Positions 18,397 to 26,110 are shown, counted from the stretch's first letter. The stretch is 27,160 bases of DNA from Baffinella frigidus (GCA_026770585.1 MU646352.1:320554-347713), one strand, 5' to 3'. Translations and numbers: made by a program. Notes: generated by a model not told the origin, from the letters alone.

Positions 18397-18628
18397 GCTC
18401 TCTCTATGTCGCTTTCTCTCTCTGTGTCTCTCGCTCGCTCGCGCGCTCCCTCTCTCTCTCCATCGTTCACTCTCTCACACACCCACTCTGTCTCACACGC
18501 AGGACGCCTCGGGATTGATGCTCACGTGTCCGTGCAACCCCGACAATGCTACAGACTGGTCGCGCCCTCCCCTTATACCAGATGACTTCGGTGTAATGGC
18601 TCCCACTTTCCACCCGAAAGGCCCTTAA
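10134..18628 (+). CDS. Gene B: secreted or Golgi GT-A glycosyltransferase-like protein, 13 exons, paralogue of gene A
   Basis: Exon model: 10134-10611, 10876-10949, 11114-11195, 11871-11902, 13048-13120, 13431-13474, 13557-13604, 14517-14628, 14870-14961, 16484-16562, 17821-17888, 18240-18299 and 18503-18628. The sum is 1368 bases, 455 residues plus TAA, with every junction in phase. Residues 1-23 look like a signal peptide. The N-domain has PLVPLDGQT and RLSGLEEGVYMYEV. The transferase domain reads IVALIVANR, then HVLAGRPGYFLK, FPALKAALLEYNEAVW and VDMDGYM. This matches the usual order of a lysine-anchored helix, a strand and the DXD of GT-A enzymes. GFPNTGIFILRK, NGEQMAIQHYLLETFSQ and a Cys-rich tail with LTCPCNPDNATDW follow. 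The intron at 13121-13430 begins with GC instead of GT and contains the assembly gap. Where an exon has several copies I chose the one keeping frame and splice sites; others may also be used. It resembles GT34 or nucleotide-sugar transferases (inference); no acceptor can be named. Confidence 0.75.
10612..10875. repeat. Telomere-like array filling gene B intron 1
   Basis: CCCTAAA, CCCTACA and CCCCTAA units on the plus strand occupy the entire intron. Confidence 0.9.
10970..11113. repeat. Telomere-like array filling gene B intron 2
   Basis: CCCTACA units pass into CCCTAAA and then CCCCTAA, ending in the AAG acceptor of exon 3. Confidence 0.9.
11200..11870. repeat. Gene B intron 3: mixed heptamer arrays
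   Basis: Arrays at 11310-11575 (CCCTAGA, CCCTGAA, CCCTAAA) and 11755-11860 (homogeneous CTGAAAC) flank a unique piece with a fragment of the 136-base element. A short G-rich patch at 11203-11240 is the only clear exception to the C-rich sense-strand rule. Confidence 0.8.
11903..13047. other. Gene B intron between exons 4 and 5
   Basis: Mostly unique sequence without a supported gene. It holds sparse CCCTAAA-like units near 12560-12730, several ACCAGATCGTAGGG phrases, the exon 5 fragment with its minisatellite, and the GTTGACTT motifs at 13012-13045. Confidence 0.5.
12737..12958 (+). pseudogene. Partial copy of gene B exon 5 fused to a 24-base minisatellite
   Basis: MIAANRQCFARSEGM matches the intact exon 5 (VANRLCFARSEKM, 13048-13120). 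It continues in frame into about seven variants of a 24-base unit encoding VVVLTNSV-like octapeptides. The acceptor side is degenerate. This is probably a dead exon copy extended by repeat; there is no evidence that it is translated. Confidence 0.5.
13128..13430. repeat. CCCGAAA array with assembly gap in gene B intron 5
   Basis: A highly homogeneous CCCGAAA array is interrupted by 150 N at 13216-13365, probably unresolved array. GCACCAC occurs at both edges (13121-13127 and 13431-13437). Confidence 0.85.
13622..13757. mobile_element. 136-base inverted-repeat element, copy 2
   Basis: The ends are CCCTCCGAAGCGGACCAAAT and GTTTCACTTCGGAGGG. It sits precisely between the two exon 7 copies of gene B. 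A fragment of the same end, CTCCGAAGTGGACCAAATC, is at about 11621-11639. Confidence 0.8.
13758..13791 (+). pseudogene. Second, partial copy of gene B exon 7
   Basis: The frame reads LFLRKYDEAVW and is followed by GTACAA. The intact exon 7 (13557-13604) ends ALLEYNEAVW before GTGCCT. The splice donor position is kept. The two copies are separated exactly by a 136-base inverted-repeat element at 13622-13757. Confidence 0.65.
13795..14330. repeat. Tandem duplication of the intron upstream of exon 8
   Basis: The block with CCCTCTCTCCATCTCAGAA, TCGCGTCACCCCACTAAAT and AGAGAGTGGCTGCCCGGCCC occurs at 13795-13925 and at 14189-14325. Confidence 0.8.
14074..14135 (+). pseudogene. Dead copy of gene B exon 8 (DXD exon)
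   Basis: At 14080 the sequence begins VDMD, the same start as exon 8 at 14517, but the next two codons are TAA and TAG. MAYAARAESR then follows, recognisable beside MPYAPRAESR. The copy sits in a tandem duplication: the flank at 13795-13925 recurs at 14189-14325, so an intron-plus-exon block of roughly 400 bases was duplicated and the first exon copy died. Confidence 0.75.
14629..14869 (+). repeat. CCCTCT-repeat intron of gene B between exons 8 and 9
   Basis: It starts GTCTCC and ends CGGCAG, and consists mainly of CCCTCT and CCCTCC repeats. It is spliced in phase 1. The same junction is uninterrupted in the copy at 15074-15226. Confidence 0.85.
15074..15226 (+). pseudogene. Fused copy of gene B exons 8 (tail) and 9 without the intron between them
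   Basis: The end of exon 8 (PFT, then ISIIFSLIK) runs directly into GFPDTGIFILRK and VVWSRGLLSQ, followed by a GT donor. In the intact locus these two parts are separated by the CT-rich intron 14629-14869. A run of nine C at 15096-15104 is one base too long to keep the exon 8 frame, whereas the exon 9 part is fully open. Confidence 0.75.
15353..15418 (+). pseudogene. Third copy of gene B exon 9 (3' part), stop codon
   Basis: It reads VRKTEASIKMFDVV, then TGA where other copies have TGG, then SRRLLSR before a GT donor. The 5' part with NTGIF is replaced by spacer sequence rich in CCTACAGTAG. Confidence 0.7.
15567..15632 (+). pseudogene. Fourth copy of gene B exon 9 (3' part)
   Basis: It reads VRKTEGAIRMLDVV, GGRGLLSQ and then a GT donor, with no stop. 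The 5' part is missing, as in the third copy, and the tryptophan is changed to glycine. Confidence 0.7.
15735..15895 (+). pseudogene. Fifth and sixth terminal fragments of gene B exon 9
   Basis: Two short remnants at about 15735-15772 and 15859-15895 keep only YDVVWGRGLL and YDVVWGRDLISH. Each follows the spacer end GGGGGCGTTTTCTTATGAC, so the spacer element directly abuts the exon remnant. After the sixth remnant the flank 15900-16010 repeats the flank 14965-15075. Confidence 0.6.
16105..16131 (+). pseudogene. First copy of gene B exon 10, cut by an inverted-repeat element
   Basis: After the acceptor context CAATATTGGCAG the frame reads ARNGEQIAM, matching AQNGEQMAI of the intact copy at 16484. 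The homology stops just before the inverted-repeat element 16138-16276. Confidence 0.65.
16138..16276. mobile_element. Inverted-repeat element with CCACCAG ends, inside an exon 10 copy
   Basis: The left end CCACCAGCCCTCCGAGGCGG and the right end complementary to it (ending CAGGACTGGTGG) define 139 bases. The GGCGGACCAAATC part is shared with the 136-base family. Confidence 0.7.
16425..16443 (+). pseudogene. Second copy of gene B exon 10, short 5' fragment
   Basis: After CCCGCAG the frame reads ARTGEQ followed by TAA. Only the first six codons of the exon remain. Confidence 0.55.
16756..16811 (+). pseudogene. Fourth copy of gene B exon 10, 3' part
   Basis: The DNA matches the 3' two thirds of the exon: LLKTFSQHGVCTYHG against LLETFSQHAVGTYQG. 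The acceptor and the GEQ part are missing. Confidence 0.6.
16823..16971. mobile_element. Inverted-repeat element with CCACCAA ends, between exon 10 copies
   Basis: CCACCAACCCTCACGGG at the left and GATGTGAGGGTTGGTGG at the right define 149 bases. The interior is AT-richer. It abuts the fifth exon 10 copy directly. Confidence 0.75.
16972..17025 (+). pseudogene. Fifth copy of gene B exon 10, 3' part
   Basis: It reads QHYLFETFLQHGVGTYHG followed by the same GTCACC donor as the intact copy. It lies immediately after the inverted-repeat element 16823-16971, which replaces its 5' part. Confidence 0.65.
17256..17888 (+). repeat. Six-copy tandem array of gene B exon 11
   Basis: Copies lie at about 17256-17332, 17355-17400, 17449-17510, 17557-17637, 17655-17725 and 17821-17888. 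Most keep the core RRNVCW or a close variant, followed by a small-residue block such as AALANGA. The last copy has a clean CAG acceptor, the open frame ECGQASSRRNVCWMAALANG and a GTAAAC donor in the right phase for exon 12, so I used it in the gene model. Copy 2 is badly decayed, and copies 1 and 4 reach stop codons. Some spacers share the phrase CCTAGGAATAACCC. Confidence 0.75.
17888..18239. repeat. Telomere-like array filling gene B intron between exons 11 and 12
   Basis: About 15 nearly perfect CCCTAAA units open the intron and variants follow (CCCTGAA, CCCCAAA). This is the purest telomere-like stretch in the window after the left end, and it is internal. Confidence 0.9.
18300..18502 (+). 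repeat. CT-microsatellite intron splitting the gene B terminal exon
   Basis: It starts GTCTCTCTC, ends CACACGCAG and is almost entirely pyrimidine. It is phase 0. Gene A has one continuous exon here (1506-1393), with CRPDD joined directly to LSG. Confidence 0.85.
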
Positions 18629-18663
18629 AGTCAACTTTGTCTGGGCAAGTTGACTTTAAAGGT
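18623..18663. terminator. Hairpin at the gene B stop codon
   Basis: CCTTAAAGTCAACTT and its near-perfect reverse complement flank a 9-base loop. The stop codon TAA (18626-18628) is inside the left arm. A role in 3' end formation is only inferred. Confidence 0.4.
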
Positions 18664-19145
18664 GGACTTGTAGTCCACCGTGTGGTGTACCAGGTGATCT
18701 CCAGCGGGGCATTCCGTGAATCCGGAGATTGCTTTGTGTGTCGGTCCAAGGTGTCGGTCGTCTACGGTTACGCGTCTGGGCAGTAAGGTTGTATTGCCTA
18801 GGCTCGTACCGTTAGACCCACTCCGTAGAACCACTATGTGCGATGCCAAGGGTGGGTGGGATCCACTCGTAACCAATCAGATCTGAAAACAGGTCTGAGT
18901 TTGGGAGTAAGTGACACTGACAGAAGATGTCTGGTACCTGGTAGGTGCGACGATGGGCGCGCCCTGCTGTTTTGGCCGCCAGCGGGGCATCTGCCGCACA
19001 TCCAGAGACTGCACGGTGTGTCGGTCTGAGTCACTAAGTTAAGCTCACAGACAAAGTGACACTGACAGAAGATGGCACCAGGTGCGACGATGGGCCTGAT
19101 GGCAAAACTGGGGGGGGCGGTTCCTGCTCCATCGCTTGGTGCGGG
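18664..19145. repeat. Direct duplication, no gene recognised
   Basis: CCAGCGGGGCAT with following GTGTGTCGGTC occurs at about 18696-18747 and 18979-19026. GTGACACTGACAGAAGATG with following GGTGCGACGATGGGC occurs at about 18911 and 19055. I see no supported coding exon. Confidence 0.55.
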
Positions 19146-19320
19146 CCTCTCTCGCTCGCTCGCTCTCTCTCTCGCTCGCTCGCTCTCTGTCTATCTCTCA
19201 CTCACACACACATTCTCGCTCTCGCTCTCTTTCTCTCTCTCGCTCGCTCGCTCTCGCGCGCTCGCTCTCTCTCGCTCTCGCTCACGCTCTCGCTCTCTCG
19301 CTCTTTCTCGCTTTGACGCG
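19146..19320. repeat. CTCGCT/CTCTCT microsatellite
   Basis: A pyrimidine-rich run of CTCGCT and CTCT units. Serine/leucine/arginine-rich frames through it are artefacts. It could be an intron of the gene B CT type, but no flanking exons were identified. Confidence 0.8.
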
Positions 19321-20208
19321 GTGGCGCCTGATCCATCGCGTGGTGCCCCACCCACCCTGCCCCCTCTCCCCACTCTCTTCCTCTTCAATCTCACGAGGTT
19401 GGGCATTTCTCCCTCCCAGGACCAGCGCGTTGCTTTCCACCGAAAGACTCATTTGGGGGGTGAGCGGAGAGGTAGGAGTGAGGGATGGTAGAGAACGGCA
19501 GCGCCTTTCTCTCCAATCCCTACAGCTCACATGGCCTTACTCTTCTCCTCAGCGACAACCTGATGTTGAGCTCCACCCGCTGTCGAGCGAACTCGGCACA
19601 TGTAAAACAACCAGAGCCAGACTCTGGTCCTGGCTTTCAAGTGAAAGTGCTCAACTTTTTGGGTAGTTCCGTCTTGGCTCGACGGCGGACCGGTCAAGGA
19701 GGCTCCCAACCTGACGTTGAGCCCCACTTGTTGGCAGGTGTGTGGCAGGTGCCCCACTCTTCGTACACTTTGGATCGTGGGCCTTCAAAGCTCGCCTGCC
19801 AGAGGTGGTTACAAATACCCTCTGGTCGTGCCGCATGCACTCCATGTTGGAGTGCATGCGGAAGGATCCGGAGGAGGAGTATGGACCGTTCTAAGGAGGT
19901 CACATTAATTCTGTCACGTCCTGAATAAGTACCAGGCTCTGAGCGGGCGGTGCAAAAATCTACTGCTGGCACGTCCCCAAGACACACTCAAAACAGAATA
20001 GTGGACCGTTCCGTCCTGTAAGATGAAGGAGGAGGAGATCCGCACAATCGTCGCGTTCGTGTTCAAGTGCATCTATTTCGGATGGGGAGGGGGGGGGGTC
20101 GGTACCACCGACTCAGTGGTGTGCAATGAACAGAGGAAGCTCTGGGGAGCGAGGCAGCAGAAACTAACATCACATGAGACTCCCACGTCTGTCCCTACAG
20201 AGTCACCG
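19321..20208. other. No supported gene; duplicated 18-base phrase and a perfect hairpin
   Basis: CAACCTGATGTTGAGCTCCAC (19556) and CAACCTGACGTTGAGCCCCAC (19708) are related. A hairpin with 14-base perfect arms, CCGCATGCACTCCA, lies at 19831-19861. A short frame at 20023 begins MKEEEIRTIVAFVFKCIYFG and looks protein-like, but I could not assign it or extend it. Confidence 0.4.
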
Positions 20209-20303
20209 CGCTCATAAGAAAGCGCCCCACTCCTAGGACCCACATAGGGCCTAGGCATAGGGCTACTGTAGGGTCCTGGGGGGAGGGCGGTTTCTTATGA
20301 GCG
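20209..20303. mobile_element. 95-base inverted-repeat element with CGCTCATAAGAAA ends
   Basis: The ends CGCTCATAAGAAA and TTTCTTATGAGCG are exact reverse complements. The interior carries CCTAGGACCC, GCCTAGGCATAGGG and TACTGTAGGG, as in the exon 9 spacers. It is non-autonomous in size. Confidence 0.75.
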
Positions 20304-20920
20304 AGGTACCGCTGTACCTCGAGAAAACACGAGGTCGATCGGGTCAGAACACACCACGGCCTCCATGCATCCCCAGCCGTACCTTTAGAGTTCCAGGACC
20401 CAGCCACGGAACCCCACACCTTAAACCTTAAACCCTAAAGCCTAGACCACACCTTGGCGTCGTCGACGAGAGTGGGATCACGCGGCAGCAAGAAGCAAAA
20501 AGACGCGAAGATCTCGTTTTCTCGAGCACGTACGCCACGAGGATGTCCGACATACTTGGGGTGCCTCGTGTTGCTCTGGATCCAGGGCGGATTCCGTGTT
20601 TTCACGGAAACACAAATGAAGAACACAAAATACAATTGTCAATCTAAAAAAAACACCAATGATCATCGAGAATGAAGAAGAGGAGGAGGAGGGCAGTCTC
20701 GCGTTTGTCGCGTTTTTCTGACTCCTGTCTCTTCTCCTTCTCCTGATTCTGCGGCCACCGTTTGGTGATATATCTGAGATATATCTCGAAGAGATACAGG
20801 GATACCTCGTTAACCAAAACCGTAACCCACGAATGCGGAACGGATTCGACCCCTGCGTGTTGAAGACGGGAAGGGTCGTTCCTCCTGTACCTCTCGCTGT
20901 ATCGTCGCTCGCAATGATAT

Positions 20921-20969
20921 CCCTGCATACAAATCTAGTCCGAAATTCGGACTAGATTTATGTGCAGGG
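20921..20969. repeat. 49-base near-perfect hairpin
   Basis: CCCTGCA and AAATCTAGTCCGAA on the left pair with the right arm ending TGCAGGG; the mismatches are near the ends. No gene function is visible in the surrounding 20310-21400. Confidence 0.7.
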
Positions 20970-21406
20970 ACTCCAAAAGGGCTGTTTCCGCGAGGGTGGA
21001 GAAGCACGAACAGGTTATTTAGTGGGAAAACCAGAAATGGCTGCAATGTCACGAACTATGATGCCTCCAACTTTTCTGCCCCTGATTAAAAGAAATAACT
21101 TTTCTTCGCAAAGTTGTAGACCTTGAAAAAGTGAGCATCTTTGTTGTCCCAGGGTTTTTGCGAGGATGGGTGGAAGGGTGTGCAAAACTAGATGCGGTGG
21201 TTTTGGGGGAGTCATATTTTGAGTATGTTTGCGGGCCTCCGACGCCCCAGATTCATTGAGCGGATCTGAAGGGGACATTTTGAGGATTCTAGAACCGTCG
21301 AGAAAAGTGAAATGCGCCCAGGGGGTCGAAAGTTACACCCAATCGAGCGCCTGACGGGCCCGCCTCGGGACCGGGAATCCCCGCAAAGCCTCATTTTGAG
21401 GGCCTG

Positions 21407-21506
21407 CCCCCCCTTAATCATGAAATCTGAGATCACATTGGTGAACCAACTTTCAATTCTGTTTCACAAATGTGCTCTCAGATTTTATGATTAATTAAAG
21501 GGGGGA
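21407..21506. mobile_element. 100-base fold-back element
   Basis: CCCCCCTTAATCATGAAATC at the left is complementary, with small changes, to the right end containing GATTTTATGATTAATTAAAG. A MITE-like relic upstream of the TUT gene. Confidence 0.65.
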
Positions 21507-21649
21507 CGATCATGTCCCTAGGCAAAAGCTCTGCTTCTCCACCCTCGTTTCCACTGGACTTGGAGCCATTGATTCCTTTTTTTTGGCGAAAAAAAAGCTC
21601 CGGTCACCATCCAACGAGGTCACCATCCAACGAGGACGAGGAGTGGAAT

Positions 21650-22520
21650 CAGGAGGTGGGAGACGAGAGGAGGCAGAAAAACTGCAGACAACACCACGCC
21701 GACTGTCATGATCCTTGTCATAGAAGCGACAGATGAGACGACGCAGCGCCAGCACAAGAAATTCATGGTGCGCCTCGACGGCATCCTCGACGGCATCCTC
21801 AGGAAGTTGCTGGTGGATGCGTCGACGGGGGAAGTGAAGTGGGCAGTGCAGGCTCACTCCATGGAACCCGAAATGTGTGTCGACCCCTGCCCGGGCAACG
21901 TGCGTCAACCCCCCCCCCCCCCAGTCGCCCGCGCCCCTGCATAGCACCCCTCCGCGCGATGCTACCGGCGTACGTCCCTTCCTCGCGAACCATGGAATCG
22001 CAGCGACGGCATTGTGAGCTGCCTGGGTTTTGGTGTGCGGGGGTGCAGGTGGTGACGCTTGACGAGACGCGCATTCTGCTCAAGCGACTGTCCAATCACT
22101 TGCGCCGGTGCCACTTCCCGTGCTTCGCAGTGCTCCGCGGGCGGGTTCCCATCGTGAAGTTCACGGACCCGCGCACAGGGGTGCGCCTCCCACCAGCCCT
22201 CACAAGTGAACCGTTTGTCTCGTTTGGAAAATGCCAATATGTTCCACGAGGGGTCAGGGGGTACGTGGTAGGGTCCAGCATTTCCCGAACGATGAAACGC
22301 CGAGGGGGCTGGTGTTCCCTCCCCTCGCCCTCGGTCTCATCCTCGCCCAATTTGAGATTGGAGGGAGCAGTACAACAGTGCGGCATTTCGCAGGTAAATG
22401 GAGATAACGTTGTTGAAGTGGTGGGGGCGAAAGATTCTCAAGCAACGCCACATTTCGCAGGTGTGTGTTGACCTCTCAGTGAAGAACGACACTCCAGTTG
22501 ACAAGTCGCGGCTGAGCTGC
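21650..22520 (+). pseudogene. Decayed upstream tandem copy of the three catalytic-core exons of the TUT gene
   Basis: This stretch repeats the order of the downstream gene. Copy 1 of the first exon ends at 21899 before GTGCGT, just as the intact one ends at 22802. Copy 1 of the second exon is 22049-22180, has the same length of 132 bases and retains RVPIVKFTDPRTG. Copy 1 of the third exon starts at 22461 (VCVDLSVKND) and runs without interruption into the intact first exon. The first exon copy starts with EATDETTQRQHKKFM and ends MEPEMCVDPCPGN, where the active copy has DSDLDITIDPSPGK. The GS and DXD motifs are therefore gone and it cannot be catalytic by itself. It could be a relic, or an upstream part of a longer expressed gene. 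Confidence 0.7.
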
Positions 22521-25500
22521 GCAATCGTCCCGAAAGACAACGCCCAGGAGGAGGAGGAGGAAGAGGTGGAGAAAGAAAAACGTGAGACTGCAGATACCGC
22601 GACGATTGCGAGGTTCGTTGCTGACACGGAGGCGACAGACAAGAACCGGCGGCAGATGAAGGCCTTGCGTCTGCGCCTCACCCGCCTTCTCAAGAAGTTC
22701 GTTGGACCCGAGACGCAAATCGACCCCTTCGGTTCGACGGTCTCAGGCTTCGCGACGCGCGACTCCGATCTGGACATCACCATCGATCCCAGCCCGGGCA
22801 AGGTGCGTCTCGTTTTGGGATTTAGGATTTAGAATTTTTGCTCCTGCTAGAAATTCGCGAATTGCTTCAAAATGTAAAAAATCGTTAAAAAGGGGTCGCG
22901 ATTGCAGGCAGCACATGACCTCTCTCGGCGCCCCGTCGACGCCGCTGGCCCCCCCCCCCTTTCCTGGCATCCCTCCATTCCGCTCATGTGGCGTGCATGA
23001 TGTTAGCTTCGGACTGCCCTTCCTCGCGAACCATGGAATCACAGCGACGGTTTGGTGAGCTGCGCGTTTTGTGGTGTGCGAAGGTGCAGGTGATGACGCT
23101 GAACAAAAAGCGGAAACTGCTCAAGCGCCTGGCCAAGCACTTGCGCCGGTGCCGCTTCCAGTGCTTTGCAGTGCTCCGCGGGCGGGTTCCTATCGTGAAG
23201 CTCACGGACCCCCGCACAGGGGTGCGCCTCCCACCAGCCCTTACAAGTGAACTAGTCTGCTCGTTTGGGAAATGCCGATTTGAACGATGCCCCCCCCCCC
23301 CGTGATGGCAATCAGCATTTGTTTTCCCAAACGAGGAAAACACGAGTTGAAGGGCCTTGTGGCCCCTCCCCCCACCCTTGTTCCCATTCAGCGCCTCGGC
23401 TGAAAACAACCCCAGGCTCTTCACAGAGCCGCCTAAGAAGAGATTTCGTGAATAATCTGTAAGAAGATCATCCATAGGAACCCACGGTAGGCAATACCGT
23501 AGGGACATAACCCTATCCTACGGATATCCTAACCGAATCCTGGTGGCTCAGCAACCAGGTTTCCTTTCGTAGCCCGCTCCGGGCCCAAGTTTGATATTGG
23601 AGGAAACAGTACAAAGTACACATAAATGACTGTGTTGAATTGGTAGCGTCGAAAGTTCCTGAAGCAACGCCACATTTGGCAGGTGTGTGTGGATATATCA
23701 GTGAACACACCTGCCGACCTCTCAGTCTACACGTCGCAGCTTTTCAAGGAATACTCCTCCATTGACCACCGCTTCCGGTACCCCACCATCCGAAATACAC
23801 CCAAGGGGTGTTGAGCAATGCACAGCACACCCGCATTGTGTTGAAATACGGGAGTTCCCCTAAACCCTAAACCCTGAACCCTAATTCCTAAACCCTGAAC
23901 CCTAAAACCTAAAGTCTCAACCCTAAATTCTGAAGCATGCAGCATAAACCTTAAAACCTGAACCCTATCTCTCACCTAAAACCGAAACCTGAAACTCGAA
24001 ACCTTAATCCGCGAGCCTTTGACCCTAAACCCGACAGGTCGCTGGTCATGACGGTCCACGCGTGGGCGAAAGCCCGAAGCATCAACTCCGCGTCGAAGGT
24101 TTTACCTGTTTTTATTCACGTTCCACAGCTGAGGATGGCATCTCGGATCCTACCAACGTAGTTTATGGGAGAGCAGCACCTTTTGTGGACAGTAAACAAT
24201 CTCTCTCTCTTTCTTTTTTTATACCGTCACTCCGCCTCAGCCCTCGTTTGCAGGGGCTACCTCGCCCTGACCCTAAACCCCAAACCCCAGATCCCTAACC
24301 CTAACTCGTAAAACATAAACCCTACACCTCAAAACCCCAAACCCTAAACACCAAATCCCAAACCCTAACCCAAACCCCATACCCCAAACCCCAGCCCCAA
24401 CCATAAACCCTAAACACTAAACCCTAAACCCCAAACCCTAAACCCCAAACCCTAAACCCTACCCTGCAGGGCACCCTCGCCTCCTTCGCATACTCAATCC
24501 TCGTCCTCCACACCCTTCAGCAAATCCAACCCCCCATCCTCCCCATCCTCACAACCCCGACGCTTGCGCTCCGCGGAAGTGCTCGCGAGCGCGCGGTAGC
24601 CGCGGGGCAGGCGCTGACGCTTACTCGAGGGGGGCAGACCCCGCGGTTCGTGGGAGACGTGCAGGTCGATCTATTTTCCAATGTTTGGATGTCAGTACTT
24701 TATCAAAACGAGAAAGAGATTCCTCTTGAGGTTACATTCCGAAATAGGCTCACGTCTAATGTCTACAGACATTACTTCTTTTCTCCACCGGAGGCAGGCT
24801 CATATAGGACTCCGTCCTGCTGCATACATTTCTTCAGGTTGTCGTCCAACGTGTCCCACAGCTGAGGGTGGACCTTCCTGTCCAACAAGAGGTTTCTGGG
24901 AGGGCGGACTCACCACTTTGTGTGAAGAGTAAAAACCCTTTGTCTCTGCAGGTGGATTTCCACCTGAACAGCTCGGAGGGGCTCACGGGGTGGGGCTCGG
25001 AGAACGAGTTTTCGACTGCAGAGCTGCTCGCGGCCTTCTTCGAGTACTTTGCTAAGGTGAGAGTCATCACTTGGTGCGGTTCACGTGTAGGTGGACTGCA
25101 CTAAGTGGATCACTCTCACAAGGTCATTGTCCTTTGTGGTTCCCAGAGACCCCCTGGGTTGCTATACAGGGATATCACTATTTTTTTATCAAGTCGCGTC
25201 ACCAACGCTTTGCACTGTATCCTATATCCAAAACCCTGAAAATTGAACTCCGAACCCCAAACCCGAAACTTTGCACCGTAAATCCCAAACCCCAAACCCT
25301 AGACACCAAACATCAAATCCCACACCCACACCCTAACCCTAACCCTAAACCACCCACCGCAGTTCGACTTCGACACCCTAGTGGTCCCCACCCACGCCCT
25401 CGAGCCGATCGGCAAGGGCGAGAGTTCCCTCCACGACGACCAGCGCACGGACATGAGCGTGCAAGATCCGCTGGACCTACGCATCAATCTCGCGCGAAGC

Positions 25501-25814
25501 GTCGACGCCCCCGCCGCGAAACGCATCGGGTATCCACCCCCCCCACACAAAACACCAAACCCCAAACCCAAATCCCTTATCCCTGATCCCTAATCCCTAA
25601 TCCCTAATCCCTAATCCCTAATCCCTAAACCCCAACCCCTTGACCTCAAACCCCAAACTCCAACCCCCAAACCCCAAACCCCACACCCAAAACCCTTATT
25701 CCTTAACCCTAAATCCGCGTCCGCAGAGGCGAGTTCATTCGAGCGCACAAAGTCGTGTGCCAAAAGGGGCTTGCAGCCGTGCTGCAGGAGCTCCAGTACA
25801 CAAAGGGCACCTAA
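22461..25814 (+). CDS. Terminal uridylyltransferase / non-canonical poly(A) polymerase (Cid1/TUT type), 5' end uncertain
   Basis: Exons: 22461-22802, 23090-23221, 23683-23777, 24038-24098, 24470-24664, 24952-25056, 25363-25529 and 25727-25814. They sum to 1185 bases (394 residues plus TAA) with all phases matching. The nucleotidyltransferase core has PFGSTVSGF with GS at 22731-22736 and DSDLDI with metal aspartates at 22767-22775. The expected third aspartate lies in VCVDISV (GAT at 23692). RVPIVKLTDPRTG and SLVMTVHAWAKARSIN follow. The central domain has GTLASFAYSILVLHTLQ and PPILPIL, and the PAP-associated segment has STAELLAAFFEYFAK and QDPLDLRINLARSV. The tail is GEFIRAHKVVCQKGL. The family adds uridines or adenosines to RNA 3' ends. 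The first exon is open upstream to an ATG at 22398, but that stretch looks like duplicated intron, and a decayed copy of the core lies upstream, so the true start is unresolved. Introns contain CCCTAAA-like arrays. Family identity is secure; the nucleotide preference cannot be read. Confidence 0.85.
23862..24035. repeat. Telomere-like units in the TUT intron between exons 3 and 4
   Basis: CCCTAAA and CCCTGAA variants on the sense strand, ending at the GACAG acceptor. Confidence 0.8.
24099..24951. repeat. Shared sequence in two TUT introns
   Basis: CCACAGCTGAGGATGG at about 24124 and CCACAGCTGAGGGTGG at about 24856 each continue for about 80 bases with TTT(A/C)TGGGAG and a pyrimidine-rich end. 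The two introns on either side of exon 24470-24664 therefore carry related DNA. CCCTAAA-like arrays fill 24268-24465. Confidence 0.6.
25225..25355. repeat. Telomere-like units in a TUT intron
   Basis: AACCCCAAACCC and CCCTAACCCTAA variants on the sense strand, before the CGCAG acceptor at 25362. Confidence 0.8.
25545..25715. repeat. Telomere-like units in the last TUT intron
   Basis: CCCTAAT units (about eight near 25577-25628), then CCCCAAA variants, sense strand C-rich. Confidence 0.85.
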
Positions 25815-26110
25815 ATCCACCGGCAGACGCGTCGTCGGAGCCCGCCCCATGTTTTATAGATTTTGATGTCATCGGGAGCTGCTGGGTGTTGTGATTCTGT
25901 CGCTGGCACAGGGCGCGGCGCGGCAGACAGAGTGAGACCTTTATCAACACCAACACGGCCCAGGGTGTCCTGTCCTATGGAAGATTCAATAGGAACACGG
26001 CCGTCGGATTACGAGTCTCTGAGTGTCAATAAAGATCTCTCTCCATCCCCCAAGACAGTCGACTTCAAGATCTTGTCTCGCTAGACCCGAGGCGCCCCCC
26101 CCCCCCTCAG

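Noticed and set aside
18231-18628. Arginine/glutamate-rich minus-strand and serine/leucine-rich plus-strand frames
   Set aside because: They are translations of a CT microsatellite.
20023-20217. Short frame starting MKEEEIRTIVAFVFKC as a gene
   Set aside because: The first 20 residues look protein-like, but the rest runs into a G-run and unrelated sequence, and no partner exon or family could be found. Kept only as a remark.
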